In this document: piece by piece, positions 1 through 8,159 of the stretch
Position numbering within the stretch: position 1 is the stretch's first letter
How the letters are laid out: every line of letters starts with the position of its first letter
Source: Chloroflexota bacterium
GTDB lineage: Bacteria; Chloroflexota; Anaerolineae; Anaerolineales; Villigracilaceae
DNA: 64,000 bases
NCBI GenBank assembly: GCA_013388685.1
Contig: JACAET010000045.1
Span: 53,634-117,633 of the forward strand
Direction of reading: 5' to 3'
Position numbers and translations under genes: made by a program
Notes under the pieces: generated by a model
Seen by the model: only the letters and a program-made list of their open reading frames with translations
What the model was told of the DNA's origin: nothing
Database searches by the model: none

Positions 1-1483
1 CAAGTTCCTGTTGCACCTGTTCGAGCAGGCTGAGTTTCTCGATGGTCATGGCAACCTGCGTCGCAATCGTCTCCAACAGGCGGATCTGTTCGGGGGTATA
101 GGCATCGGGCTGAAGGGATTGCACTGATAAGAGTCCCGTGACCCGGTCTCGCAGGGTGAGAGGAATGCCAAGGTAGGAACGAATGGGGGCATCCACCACC
201 CAGATAATGTGATGGCGTTGTTGAACCTGCGGATCGGTCAGGTCGCGGATGTACAGGGTTTTCCCGCTGGAAATGACCTCCCAGCTCAACCCGGGCTTTT
301 CGCTTAATTTGCGGGGAGGCGGCTGAAGATCCTTGTCCAAATTCAGGAACAACGGGTAGGAAAAGAGATCGCTCCCGGCATCATAGACGCCGATGTGGAA
401 GGCATCCACCGTCATGATCTGTCTGAGCTCGCCGACAAACGCGCGCAAAGCCTGATAGAGATTTTCTCCGCCCAAAAGAGCCGTTCCCAGCCGGTAAAGA
501 AGGGATATTTCCTCCGCCCATCGGCGGCGTTCGTCGTCCATTTTTTTGCGCTCGGTAATATCCTGCACGGCGCCGTAGATCCCCACCAGGCGGTCGGTCA
601 CCGGGTCCCATTTGGGATGCGCGTACGCACGCACCCAGCGAATTTTTCCGTCCTTGCGAACGATGCGGACTTCGGAAATCACCCGTTGATTGGAGCGCAA
701 CTGCGTCATATCGCGCCGGTCCTGTTCGCGGTCGTCGAGATGAAGGATGGATTTCCAGCCGCCGCGCTGGATATATTCCGCGTGGGTATAGCCGGTGATC
801 GCCTCGAAGGCGCCGCTGGTCCACTGATCGCCCAATTCTCCGTTCGAATCGACCTGTGTGGAAAAGGCATAATCGGACATGACCGATGCTATCAGACGAT
901 AGCGCTCCTCGCTCGCCACGGCGCGCTCCAGCGCCTGTTTGATACTGTTCGTTGCCAGCGCCAGCAAAGCCGCCGCCACAATAAAATAGGTGACTTGCGC
1001 CATCAACACCGCAACCAGCGAAGCCGGCGCATCCGAATCGGGCAGCCAGCCGCGTTCCTGTGCCAGGATCATTACCAACCCGGCAAGGACGCTGGCCACC
1101 GCCAGCATCATTCCGAACGGCGCACCCAGCAAAAACGCGGCGATCATCACGACGACGATAAAACCGGCATATCCCGGCGCGCGCACCCCGCCGTTCATGG
1201 ATGAGGCATAGAGAAGGGTCAGCCAAAGCCCCCATACCAACGCCAGGCTGACTTCTCGGACGCGGCCGCGCCGCAAGGCGACCAGCAGGCTCACCAACAG
1301 CGCAAACAGGGGCAGGATGACCGCCATCAAACGCGAGAACGACATGACAGGCGCGAAGAAGACATATAAAAGGGTTGCCACGAGAATCGCCATGATGATG
1401 GAATACACCAGCCTGGCTGTGTGTGTTTTTTCATCATTTTCGGGAAAGACAGGCGGCTTGAACCCATTCCACACTCTGCTCAC
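1..1483 (-). CDS. membrane PAS/GAF sensor protein, C-terminus beyond window
   Basis: Open reading frame on the minus strand that runs off the left edge, so only about 494 N-terminal residues are visible. Residues about 20-190 hold roughly six hydrophobic segments. They are followed by a PAS domain (about 200-320, ending in the usual 'DITERKKM' link) and a GAF domain (about 340-490, with 'RSYLGIPLTLRDRVTGLLSVQS'-type core). A kinase or cyclase output domain is expected beyond the edge but not seen. The start is a GTG at 1483, chosen because AGGAG lies about 8 bases upstream and the only nearby ATG (1485) is followed at once by a stop. It begins one base after the stop of the upstream sensor kinase, so the two genes are probably translationally coupled and act together. 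Confidence 0.85.
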   Translation of the reverse strand, partial: MSRVWNGFKPPVFPENDEKTHTARLVYSIIMAILVATLLYVFFAPVMSFSRLMAVILPLFALLVSLLVALRRGRVREVSLALVWGLWLTLLYASSMNGGVRAPGYAGFIVVVMIAAFLLGAPFGMMLAVASVLAGLVMILAQERGWLPDSDAPASLVAVLMAQVTYFIVAAALLALATNSIKQALERAVASEERYRLIASVMSDYAFSTQVDSNGELGDQWTSGAFEAITGYTHAEYIQRGGWKSILHLDDREQDRRDMTQLRSNQRVISEVRIVRKDGKIRWVRAYAHPKWDPVTDRLVGIYGAVQDITERKKMDDERRRWAEEISLLYRLGTALLGGENLYQALRAFVGELRQIMTVDAFHIGVYDAGSDLFSYPLFLNLDKDLQPPPRKLSEKPGLSWEVISSGKTLYIRDLTDPQVQQRHHIIWVVDAPIRSYLGIPLTLRDRVTGLLSVQSLQPDAYTPEQIRLLETIATQVAMTIEKLSLLEQVQQEL

Positions 1484-1484
1484 A

Positions 1485-4400
1485 TCAGCCGTCTCCTTTT
1501 ATTCCCCGCCCGGAGATTACAGGCAGGGTGAAATAGAAGGTCGCTCCCTGTCCCGCCTCCGATTCGACCCAGATTCTGCCTCCATGCACTTCGACAATTC
1601 GTTTGACAAGCGATAATCCGATACCGGTGCCTTCGCCCTTTACGTCCAATTTGTTGAACAAGCCGAAGATGCGTTCGTGATGTTCCGGTGCAATGCCGAT
1701 ACCGTTATCGCGCACATGAAACACCCATTGACCGTTCCGGGGACCGTCACAGCCGATCTCCACGCGGGGATGGGGCTGGTCGCCCATGAATTTGGCGGCG
1801 TTATCCACCAGGTTTTGCAACACCTCGATCAGGCGGGGTTTGTCTCCGCGGACAACCGGCATCCCGGCATCGATGTGAACAGCGACACCGCGTTCCATGA
1901 TGCGTCCATGTACGAGTTCCACCGCTTCGCGCGCCAGGTCATCGAAGCATATCTCGACGGGTTCGTTCATCAGGCGCCCGATGCGCGAGAGCTCGAGCAG
2001 GTCGTTCAATAATTGTTGCATCTTGTTGGTGGCGTCGGTAATGCGCCGGATGTCCGATTGCAGGCGTTCCCGGTTGCCGGCAAGCGCATCCTCTTCGAGA
2101 TACCCCAGAAAGCCGCGAATTGTGAAGAGAGGGGATTTCAAGTCGTGCGACACGGTGTAGGTGAAGCGTTCCAATTCCGCATTCTTGGCTTCCAGTTCGG
2201 AGATGAGTTCCTGCCGAATGGCGAGATCGGCTTGAAGGTCCGAATAGAGGCGGGCGTTTTCGAGGGCAACGGCAACCTGATTGGCGTAGGTGACAGCCAG
2301 TTGGGCGTGCCGTTCGGTAAACTGTCCAACCGTGTAACCGTCAAGGGCGATGATTCCAAGCACCTGTCCCTTCACTTTCAACGGGACAGCCAGCCAGGCG
2401 TGAATGCGATGATGAGGAGGACCGGTAAAGGCGGGCACGTGGAGCTGGATGTCGTCGAAAAGGATATAGGGAGCGGCGCCGGTCAGAACCGGGTATGCCG
2501 GTTCGCTTTCGTTGATTTCGAACCTGCCGTCCTCTTCGTTCTCGAGCGCAAAGCCCTTTTCGCTGACGATGACCAGCGCGTTGCCGCTGACCAGCTGTAC
2601 CGAGGCGCTGTCGAAGGGTACGACGCGTTCGAGTTGTTCGAGAATCAAACGAATGGCTTCGTTTTTTTCGAGCGTTGCGGCGACGATGGCGGCGCTTTCC
2701 CGCAGGGTTTCAGACTCGATGTTTCGCATTTGGAGTTCGGCGATCAACGCCTTGCGTTCCTCAAGTTCGGTTTGAAGGTTCGAAAAGAGACGCGCGTTTT
2801 CGAAGGCAATCGCCACCTGATTGGCAAAGGTCACCGCCAGGGCGGCATGTCGTTCGTCGAACTGGTCCTTGCGGCGTCCATCCAGCGCAATCAAGCCTAT
2901 GATCTGTCCGCGCGTTTTGAGAGGCACGCCAAGCCAGGAGAGGATGTAGGTGTGAGGAGGCACGTGAAACCGCGCAAAAGCGGGATCTTCCTGAACGTTG
3001 CCGCTGATGATGTAGGGCAATTCGCCATTAAAGATCGGAACGGCGTGGTTTTGGCTGTCAATTTGAAATTCAAGGTCTTTTTGTAGTTCAACGGGCAGGC
3101 CGCGCTGACCGATCAGCACCTGTTTCGAGCCGTCGAGCTTCCATATGGAGGCGCTATCGTAGGGGACGACGAGCTGGATTTGGTCGAGAATGCGCTGGAT
3201 AATTTCGGAAAATTCGAAGGTTCCCACGATGCTAGCCAGACTCTCGCGCATCGTTTCGGCTTCGACATTCCGCGCCTGCAATTCCTCGATCAGGCGTCTG
3301 CGCTCCTCTAGTTCGGCTTGCAGGTTGGCAAACAGACTGGCATTGTCGAGGGCAATCGCCAGCTGATCGGCAAAAGCCACCGCCAGTTCCGCGTGATGCA
3401 GATTGAACTGATTCCGTCTTCTGCCATCCAGCGCGATTAGACCGATGATATTGCCCCTGATCTTCAAAGGCACCGCCAGCCACGAACGGATGTAGGAATG
3501 GGGACCTTTGAAATCCGCCAGTTCCTCCTGGACGTTATTATTCAAGACAAACGGTTTTTCCCCCACCAGGATGGGGCGGGATGAATTCTCATCGTCCACT
3601 CTGAATTTGAGGTCATCAAGGGAAATTTCGGGCGGCAGATCCCGGCTTGCAATTAGCGTTTGCCACCCCCCATCCACCCGCCAGATGGAAGCGGTATCGT
3701 AGGGAATGACATGTTTCATCTGATCCAGGAGACGTTCCATCGCCACTTCGAGATCGAACGTGGTCACGATGCCCGCCAGGCTGTTGCGCAAAGTTTCAGA
3801 TTCGGTGTTCTTTTCCTCCAGTTCGCCGATCAGTTTTTCGCGTTCCTTTTCTGCCCATTTGCGTTGTGTGACATCGCGCACGATCATCAGCACGGTATTG
3901 GAGGAATTGGGAACCACCCGCGCCTCCAGGGTAAGATACTCCCTGCCCATCTTCGTGTCGAATTCGAAGACGGTCATTTGCCCTGCCGCAAGCGAACGTT
4001 CCACTGCAAAAAGCGTCTGCGCCGCGACCGATTCGGACAGCAGATCGCCGACCGTTTTTCCGGAGAACAATCTCATCGGCATGGCGGCTTCCAATCCTTT
4101 GGGAGGGATTATGCTCGTGATGGAACCGTCACGCGTCAGTTCTAGGATCATATCCGGGATTGCCGCGAGCAGGGCGCGGGTGCGCGCTTCGCTCTCTTTG
4201 AGCGCGTCCATGATTTGTTTTTGCGCGCTCATATCGTAGAACATGGCAATGATGCGGTCCTGTTCCCCGATGCGAACCAGTTCGTAGAAACTGATCACCC
4301 GCTTCAGGTTGCCTTTCGCGTCCAGAAAGGAATCGTCCGGATCGTAATAGGAGCCTTTCCGTTTCAATAGTTCGACGAACTTGTTTCTCGTCTCAACCGT

Positions 4401-5726
4401 ATCCCATAATTTCAATTCTTCCGCGGTCTTGCCCAGTGAGTCCGCCGGGTTCATGCCCGTCAGGTCCCAGTAGGCATAATTGGCTTCGAGCAGTCTGCCA
4501 TCTTCGAGGTTCGTGATGCAGATGGCGACGGGACTGGTTTGGAAGACCTTGCGGAATTTTTCCTCATTTTCATACAGAGCGTGTTGCGCCGCGCGTCTTT
4601 CCGCCAATTCCTTTTGCGTCGCTTCATACAAGCGGGCGTTCTGGAGCGCGATGGAGGCAAGGGAGGCAAAACGCTCGAGCAGCGCCACCTGTTCAGGGTC
4701 GAACTTCCTGCTGTGATCCACGCATAACAGGGCCAAAACCCCGATCACCTCGGTCCCGATCTTCAATGGCAGTCCCACCATGGCGTGAAATTGATTGGCG
4801 ACTTCCAGATCGCGGTGTTCCCAGGTGGAATAGTCGTTGACAAATTGCGTCATCCCCGTCGCCCACACCAGGCCGGTCAACCCCCTGCCCTTATAGGTAA
4901 GATGTCCTTCGTAAGGCGCAGGGATGCCTCTTCCAAGTTCGAGCCGCAGGGCGGAACCGTCCGGCACGACCAGTTCGATCAACGCGTTTTCGGTGCCCAC
5001 CAGGCTGCAAGCCCGCGTCAAAATGGATTCGAGCAAAGGTCTGAGTTCGAGGCGGTTCACGATCCCCAGCGTGGTTTCGTGAAGCGCCTGCAGATAAATC
5101 GCCTGCTGTTGCAGGACGGCTTCGGTTTGCCGGCGGCGGCGGAGTTCGAGATCGCCCATTTCAAGTGATTTGCGCAGGGCGGTGATGATGAAATAAAGCA
5201 CCAGCCAGGTCAGCATAAAATTGATGGTCAGATTGCGCGCAAACGCATAGGCGTCGCTTTCGCCAATCAGCCCGTCGAAAGAAAGAACTTCGACGTGGGC
5301 AAACCCCCAAATGGCGGCAAGGCTGAGGAAAAGATACAAGAACGCTTCCGCCGGTCCGAGCAGAAGCCCCGAAACCAGCGTGATGGTCATATACCCGATG
5401 AGCGGTCCGTCCAGCAGTCCGCGCGAGATAAAGGTGATGCCCGTCACTCCCCCCCAGGCAAGGAGGAGCAGAACGCGCAAAGTCGGACGGATATACCCTC
5501 TCTGAAGGCTCAGCCGGGCGAACAGAAACACAAGCGCCATAAAAACCGCATACCCATGAGCCTCATTCACGAGACTGTAACCCATGAGCATGCGGACAAG
5601 GATATATAACAATAATACAGGCATACCCCAAAGGGTAATATCGTTCAGGATGCGCGCCAGACGCGACTCGTCCTCACGCTCCAGTTGCGGATTTGCAAAC
5701 AAATCCCTAATTCGCCTGATTGTCAT
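1485..5726 (-). CDS. multi-domain (GAF/PAS) membrane sensor histidine kinase
   Basis: 1413-residue hybrid sensor with an unusually long sensory part. Residues about 20-190 contain five or six hydrophobic segments. Then follow GAF 1 (about 205-360), PAS 1 (about 390-505), PAS 2 (about 515-630), three more GAF domains (about 655-800, 820-970 and 985-1130), each preceded by a short coiled helix, HisKA (phospho-acceptor in 'YTVSHDLKSPL', about 1165) and HATPase_c (N box 'LQNLVDNAAKF', G1 'VRDNGIGI', G2 'GTGIGLSLVKR'). There is no receiver domain, so the partner regulator must be encoded elsewhere. The ATG at 5726 has GAGGTG just upstream. GAFs 2-4 are clearly related to one another ('VPYDTASIW', 'VPYDSASIW', 'VPFDSASVQ'), showing internal duplication. 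Ligand unknown. Confidence 0.93.
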   Translation of the reverse strand: MTIRRIRDLFANPQLEREDESRLARILNDITLWGMPVLLLYILVRMLMGYSLVNEAHGYAVFMALVFLFARLSLQRGYIRPTLRVLLLLAWGGVTGITFISRGLLDGPLIGYMTITLVSGLLLGPAEAFLYLFLSLAAIWGFAHVEVLSFDGLIGESDAYAFARNLTINFMLTWLVLYFIITALRKSLEMGDLELRRRRQTEAVLQQQAIYLQALHETTLGIVNRLELRPLLESILTRACSLVGTENALIELVVPDGSALRLELGRGIPAPYEGHLTYKGRGLTGLVWATGMTQFVNDYSTWEHRDLEVANQFHAMVGLPLKIGTEVIGVLALLCVDHSRKFDPEQVALLERFASLASIALQNARLYEATQKELAERRAAQHALYENEEKFRKVFQTSPVAICITNLEDGRLLEANYAYWDLTGMNPADSLGKTAEELKLWDTVETRNKFVELLKRKGSYYDPDDSFLDAKGNLKRVISFYELVRIGEQDRIIAMFYDMSAQKQIMDALKESEARTRALLAAIPDMILELTRDGSITSIIPPKGLEAAMPMRLFSGKTVGDLLSESVAAQTLFAVERSLAAGQMTVFEFDTKMGREYLTLEARVVPNSSNTVLMIVRDVTQRKWAEKEREKLIGELEEKNTESETLRNSLAGIVTTFDLEVAMERLLDQMKHVIPYDTASIWRVDGGWQTLIASRDLPPEISLDDLKFRVDDENSSRPILVGEKPFVLNNNVQEELADFKGPHSYIRSWLAVPLKIRGNIIGLIALDGRRRNQFNLHHAELAVAFADQLAIALDNASLFANLQAELEERRRLIEELQARNVEAETMRESLASIVGTFEFSEIIQRILDQIQLVVPYDSASIWKLDGSKQVLIGQRGLPVELQKDLEFQIDSQNHAVPIFNGELPYIISGNVQEDPAFARFHVPPHTYILSWLGVPLKTRGQIIGLIALDGRRKDQFDERHAALAVTFANQVAIAFENARLFSNLQTELEERKALIAELQMRNIESETLRESAAIVAATLEKNEAIRLILEQLERVVPFDSASVQLVSGNALVIVSEKGFALENEEDGRFEINESEPAYPVLTGAAPYILFDDIQLHVPAFTGPPHHRIHAWLAVPLKVKGQVLGIIALDGYTVGQFTERHAQLAVTYANQVAVALENARLYSDLQADLAIRQELISELEAKNAELERFTYTVSHDLKSPLFTIRGFLGYLEEDALAGNRERLQSDIRRITDATNKMQQLLNDLLELSRIGRLMNEPVEICFDDLAREAVELVHGRIMERGVAVHIDAGMPVVRGDKPRLIEVLQNLVDNAAKFMGDQPHPRVEIGCDGPRNGQWVFHVRDNGIGIAPEHHERIFGLFNKLDVKGEGTGIGLSLVKRIVEVHGGRIWVESEAGQGATFYFTLPVISGRGIKGDG

Positions 5727-6095
5727 TGCACCTCATTCCGAATGGATTATAAAGCAGGTCATCTCTCGTGAAACATACAATGTCGTTACTTGCCCGCTAC
5801 AGTACCGCGAGATGTTGCGGATCAACCATTAAACCAAGCAATCCGCCCAATTGTTTTGAACCACTGAGACCCGGAATCACGGAGTTCCGTTTGTTCAGCG
5901 CCTCCGGGGGTTGACCTTGAAGTTCGAGCACCGATGGATTGTTCGATGATTTTGGAAAGTCGCAGCATCTCACCGGTTTGAAGGCAACACGCCTCCCGTT
6001 CGGGGGCGAAGTTTCGCGACGCAACCGAACCGTGGAATGTCAGCGATTAAATCAAAAGGCGGTGTCTGTCACCGCCTTGCGCACCCCCTACGGGA
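5727..6095. other. intergenic region without a convincing gene
   Basis: 369 bases between the sensor kinase start and the end of the SH3-like lipoprotein gene. A 75-codon minus-strand frame covers 5797-6024 but has no ribosome site and no recognisable protein character. The stretch 'ccactgagacccggaatcacggag' (about 5863-5886) is a degenerate half of the 'ccacggagtcacgaagacac' repeat family seen complete at 13944-14007. The right end holds the terminator described separately. It presumably also contains the promoter of the kinase operon, which I could not pin down. Confidence 0.5.
6047..6078 (-). terminator. rho-independent terminator of the SH3-like lipoprotein gene
   Basis: Perfect 9-bp stem (AAGGCGGTG at 6056-6064, CACCGCCTT at 6070-6078) with a 5-base loop. 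On the minus strand it is followed by TTTTGATTTAAT. It lies about 18 bases past the stop codon at 6096, in the right orientation to end that transcript. Confidence 0.7.
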
Positions 6096-6854
6096 CTACG
6101 GGACGCACGTAATTTTGAAATTCGCCCCTCCAAACCGGTCGTTGGGTTTCAAGACATGCAGGTTGATCCAATAATCGTTTGCGCTCCAAACCGTCAACAG
6201 TCTTTGCACTTCTTTCGTCCCCTCCGATTCGAACAACAGCGTTTCTTCGGCGGAGACCTCACCGGTGCTCGTCTCCCAGCGCCAGGTCACGATCGTGGGA
6301 CCATTGGTGGTGATTTGCGCGGTCACGCTGACGGTTTGCGGAAAAGCGGCGCATCCGACATTCATCACCACCGGCTCAACGCGGACCCGGATGCCGCTCA
6401 CGCCAATTTCGGGCGGACCCACCACCGGAAGTGCCTCCACGTTCCCAGTCACGCGCACGAAATCTGCTGAAAGCCAGCAGTTGGTGGACGGATCGCTGGG
6501 ATTCCGCACGAACCACCATGCACCGTCCGCGCTTTTGCCGATCACCTCCGCCTGCCTGCCGACGATCAACGCGCCGATTACGGCATAGGAAATCCCGGGA
6601 CCAAAGCGGCAGTTCACCGGCTGGTTGACAGGCGCGGCAAGTACAATCCCCGGCGTTGCCGTGGGGACGCGCGTGGGCGTGTCAATTACCAGCAGAGTCT
6701 CGATGGGAAGAAGCGTCGGCGTAGAAAAAACCGGCGTGGGCATGGCAGGTTTCAGCGTGAAAAGAACCGGGGTCGTGAACGCCGGTTCCGGCGTATTCGG
6801 GTTGCAGGATGTCAACAGCAGAACGGCAATGAAAATCCAAGACCGGTTATGCAT
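6096..6854 (-). CDS. secreted lipoprotein with SH3-like (SH3b) domain
   Basis: 252 residues. The start at 6854 is preferred over an upstream in-frame ATG at 6935 because AGGAGGAAAG lies directly before it and the resulting N-terminus is a textbook lipoprotein signal (hydrophobic stretch ending 'LLLTSC'). After the lipid-anchored Cys comes a Pro/Thr-rich spacer. Next is an SH3b-like domain around residues 75-145 ('NCRFGPGISYAVIGAL', 'WWFVRNP', 'CWLSADFV'), then a second beta-rich domain of about 100 residues resembling an immunoglobulin-like fold ('VTAQITTNGPTIVTWRWETSTG'). It probably sits on the outer face of the membrane and binds cell-wall or polymer ligands; the ligand is not predictable. 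It is a single gene with its own terminator. Confidence 0.8.
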   Translation of the reverse strand: MHNRSWIFIAVLLLTSCNPNTPEPAFTTPVLFTLKPAMPTPVFSTPTLLPIETLLVIDTPTRVPTATPGIVLAAPVNQPVNCRFGPGISYAVIGALIVGRQAEVIGKSADGAWWFVRNPSDPSTNCWLSADFVRVTGNVEALPVVGPPEIGVSGIRVRVEPVVMNVGCAAFPQTVSVTAQITTNGPTIVTWRWETSTGEVSAEETLLFESEGTKEVQRLLTVWSANDYWINLHVLKPNDRFGGANFKITCVP

Positions 6855-6934
6855 CTTTCCTCCTGCTTTCATCTTAATCGTGCCGGAAGGACTCCGCAAT
6901 AGTCCCGTTGGGTCAGGGGCGGATACGGAAAGCA

Positions 6935-6943
6935 TGGTATAAT
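6935..6943 (+). promoter_or_regulatory. extended -10 promoter of the BNR-repeat gene
   Basis: TGGTATAAT (TGnTATAAT, the extended -10 pattern of sigma-70-type promoters) lies about 40 bases before the ATG at 6984. No good -35 is visible at 17 bases, as is usual for extended -10 promoters. Motif-based call only. Confidence 0.45.
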
Positions 6944-6983
6944 TTTTAGAACGTTTTTTCTATTTTAACGAGAGGAGATTGCG

Positions 6984-8141
6984 ATGCACAAAAAAGTGAT
7001 GGTTTTCGTCGGGACGAGCAAGGGCGGCTTTATCTTCGAGAGCGATGAAAAACGCAGGAAATGGAAAAGAAGCGACATCCATTTCAAGAGCTGGAATGTG
7101 ATGCACATGCAATTGGACCCGCGCGATAACCGCTTGCATGCGGCGACTTCGCATTTTGTCTACGGTCCGACCACCCACTATTCGGACGATTTCGGAACGT
7201 CATGGACACAGGCAAGGCAGGTGCCCATGCTTACGCGCCCCTCGAGATCCGGCAGACCCGCCGGTACCGTGGACGAGGCGTTTCGCGCCGAAGGCGGAGA
7301 GGATATTCGAGACATCCCGGAGAAAATGATCAGGGTTTGGAACATCACGCCCGGGCGGAAGGATGAGCCGAAGGTTCTCTATGCGGGGACGCAACCCGCC
7401 TCCTTCTTCGTTTCGCGCGATCGCGGCGAGACCTGGGAGTTGAACGAAGCGCTTTACGATCATCCCCAACGCGGACAGTGGAACCCGGGCGCGGGGGGCT
7501 TGTGTCTGCACACCATTTTGCTGGATCCGTCGAATTTGCAACGAATGTACATCGCGGTTTCTGCCGCCGGTTGTTATCGCACTGACGATGGCGGGCGGAC
7601 GTGGAAGCCCCACAACAAAAACGTGCGCGCCGATTTCATGCCGGACAAGTTCCCGGAGTTCGGTCAATGCGTGCATAAGATGGCGATGCATCCGGCAAAC
7701 CCGCATGTTTTATATCAACAGAACCACTGTGGCGTGTATAGAAGCGACAACATGGGCAAGGAGTGGATGGATATCGGCGAAGGGAAATTGCCCGCGAGGT
7801 TCGGCTTCCCCATTGCGGTTCACCCCACCGATCCCAAGACCATTTACGTCGTCCTGGAGGAAAGCGATGAATTCCGCATGAGCGTGGAAGGGAAATTCTC
7901 GGTGTGGCGGAGCCGCGACGCGGGCGACTCGTGGGAGCGCATGAGCAAAGGGTTGCCGGAAAAGGCGCACCTGGTCGTTTTGCGCGAAGCCATGGGAACC
8001 GATACGTTCGAAGAGGCAGGCATCTACATGGGGACGAATACCGGGCAGTTATTCTATTCGCGCGATTCGGGCGACAGTTGGGAACTGCTGGCAGATTACC
8101 TGCCGCCCATCCAGTCGGTGGAGGCGGCTGTGACAGAATAA
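6984..8141 (+). CDS. BNR/Asp-box beta-propeller protein (sialidase-like fold)
   Basis: 385 residues, preceded by a good ribosome site (GAGAGGAGA). Six Asp-box motifs of the S-x-D-x-G-x-x-W type occur in register: 'SDDFGTSW', 'SRDRGETW', 'TDDGGRTW', 'SDNMGKEW', 'SRDAGDSW' and 'SRDSGDSW'. These define a BNR/VPS10-type propeller. There is no signal peptide or membrane segment, so it is predicted cytoplasmic, and the sialidase catalytic Arg triad is not evident. It should be annotated as a sialidase-fold protein of unknown activity rather than a neuraminidase. It stands alone, converging on the M23 gene at 8160. Confidence 0.8.
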   Translation: MHKKVMVFVGTSKGGFIFESDEKRRKWKRSDIHFKSWNVMHMQLDPRDNRLHAATSHFVYGPTTHYSDDFGTSWTQARQVPMLTRPSRSGRPAGTVDEAFRAEGGEDIRDIPEKMIRVWNITPGRKDEPKVLYAGTQPASFFVSRDRGETWELNEALYDHPQRGQWNPGAGGLCLHTILLDPSNLQRMYIAVSAAGCYRTDDGGRTWKPHNKNVRADFMPDKFPEFGQCVHKMAMHPANPHVLYQQNHCGVYRSDNMGKEWMDIGEGKLPARFGFPIAVHPTDPKTIYVVLEESDEFRMSVEGKFSVWRSRDAGDSWERMSKGLPEKAHLVVLREAMGTDTFEEAGIYMGTNTGQLFYSRDSGDSWELLADYLPPIQSVEAAVTE

Positions 8142-8159
8142 AATCAATCCCGCCCTGTA

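Noticed and set aside
381..1235. 284-codon minus-strand frame 'MGALADPS...'
   Set aside because: It is in a different frame from the true sensor gene (1-1483), whose frame is open throughout and shows membrane, PAS and GAF signatures.
5797..6024. 75-codon minus-strand frame
   Set aside because: No ribosome site, no family resemblance, and it spans repeat-like sequence.
6984..8141. Annotation as an active sialidase
   Set aside because: Only Asp-boxes are visible; the catalytic arginines and a signal peptide are not evident.
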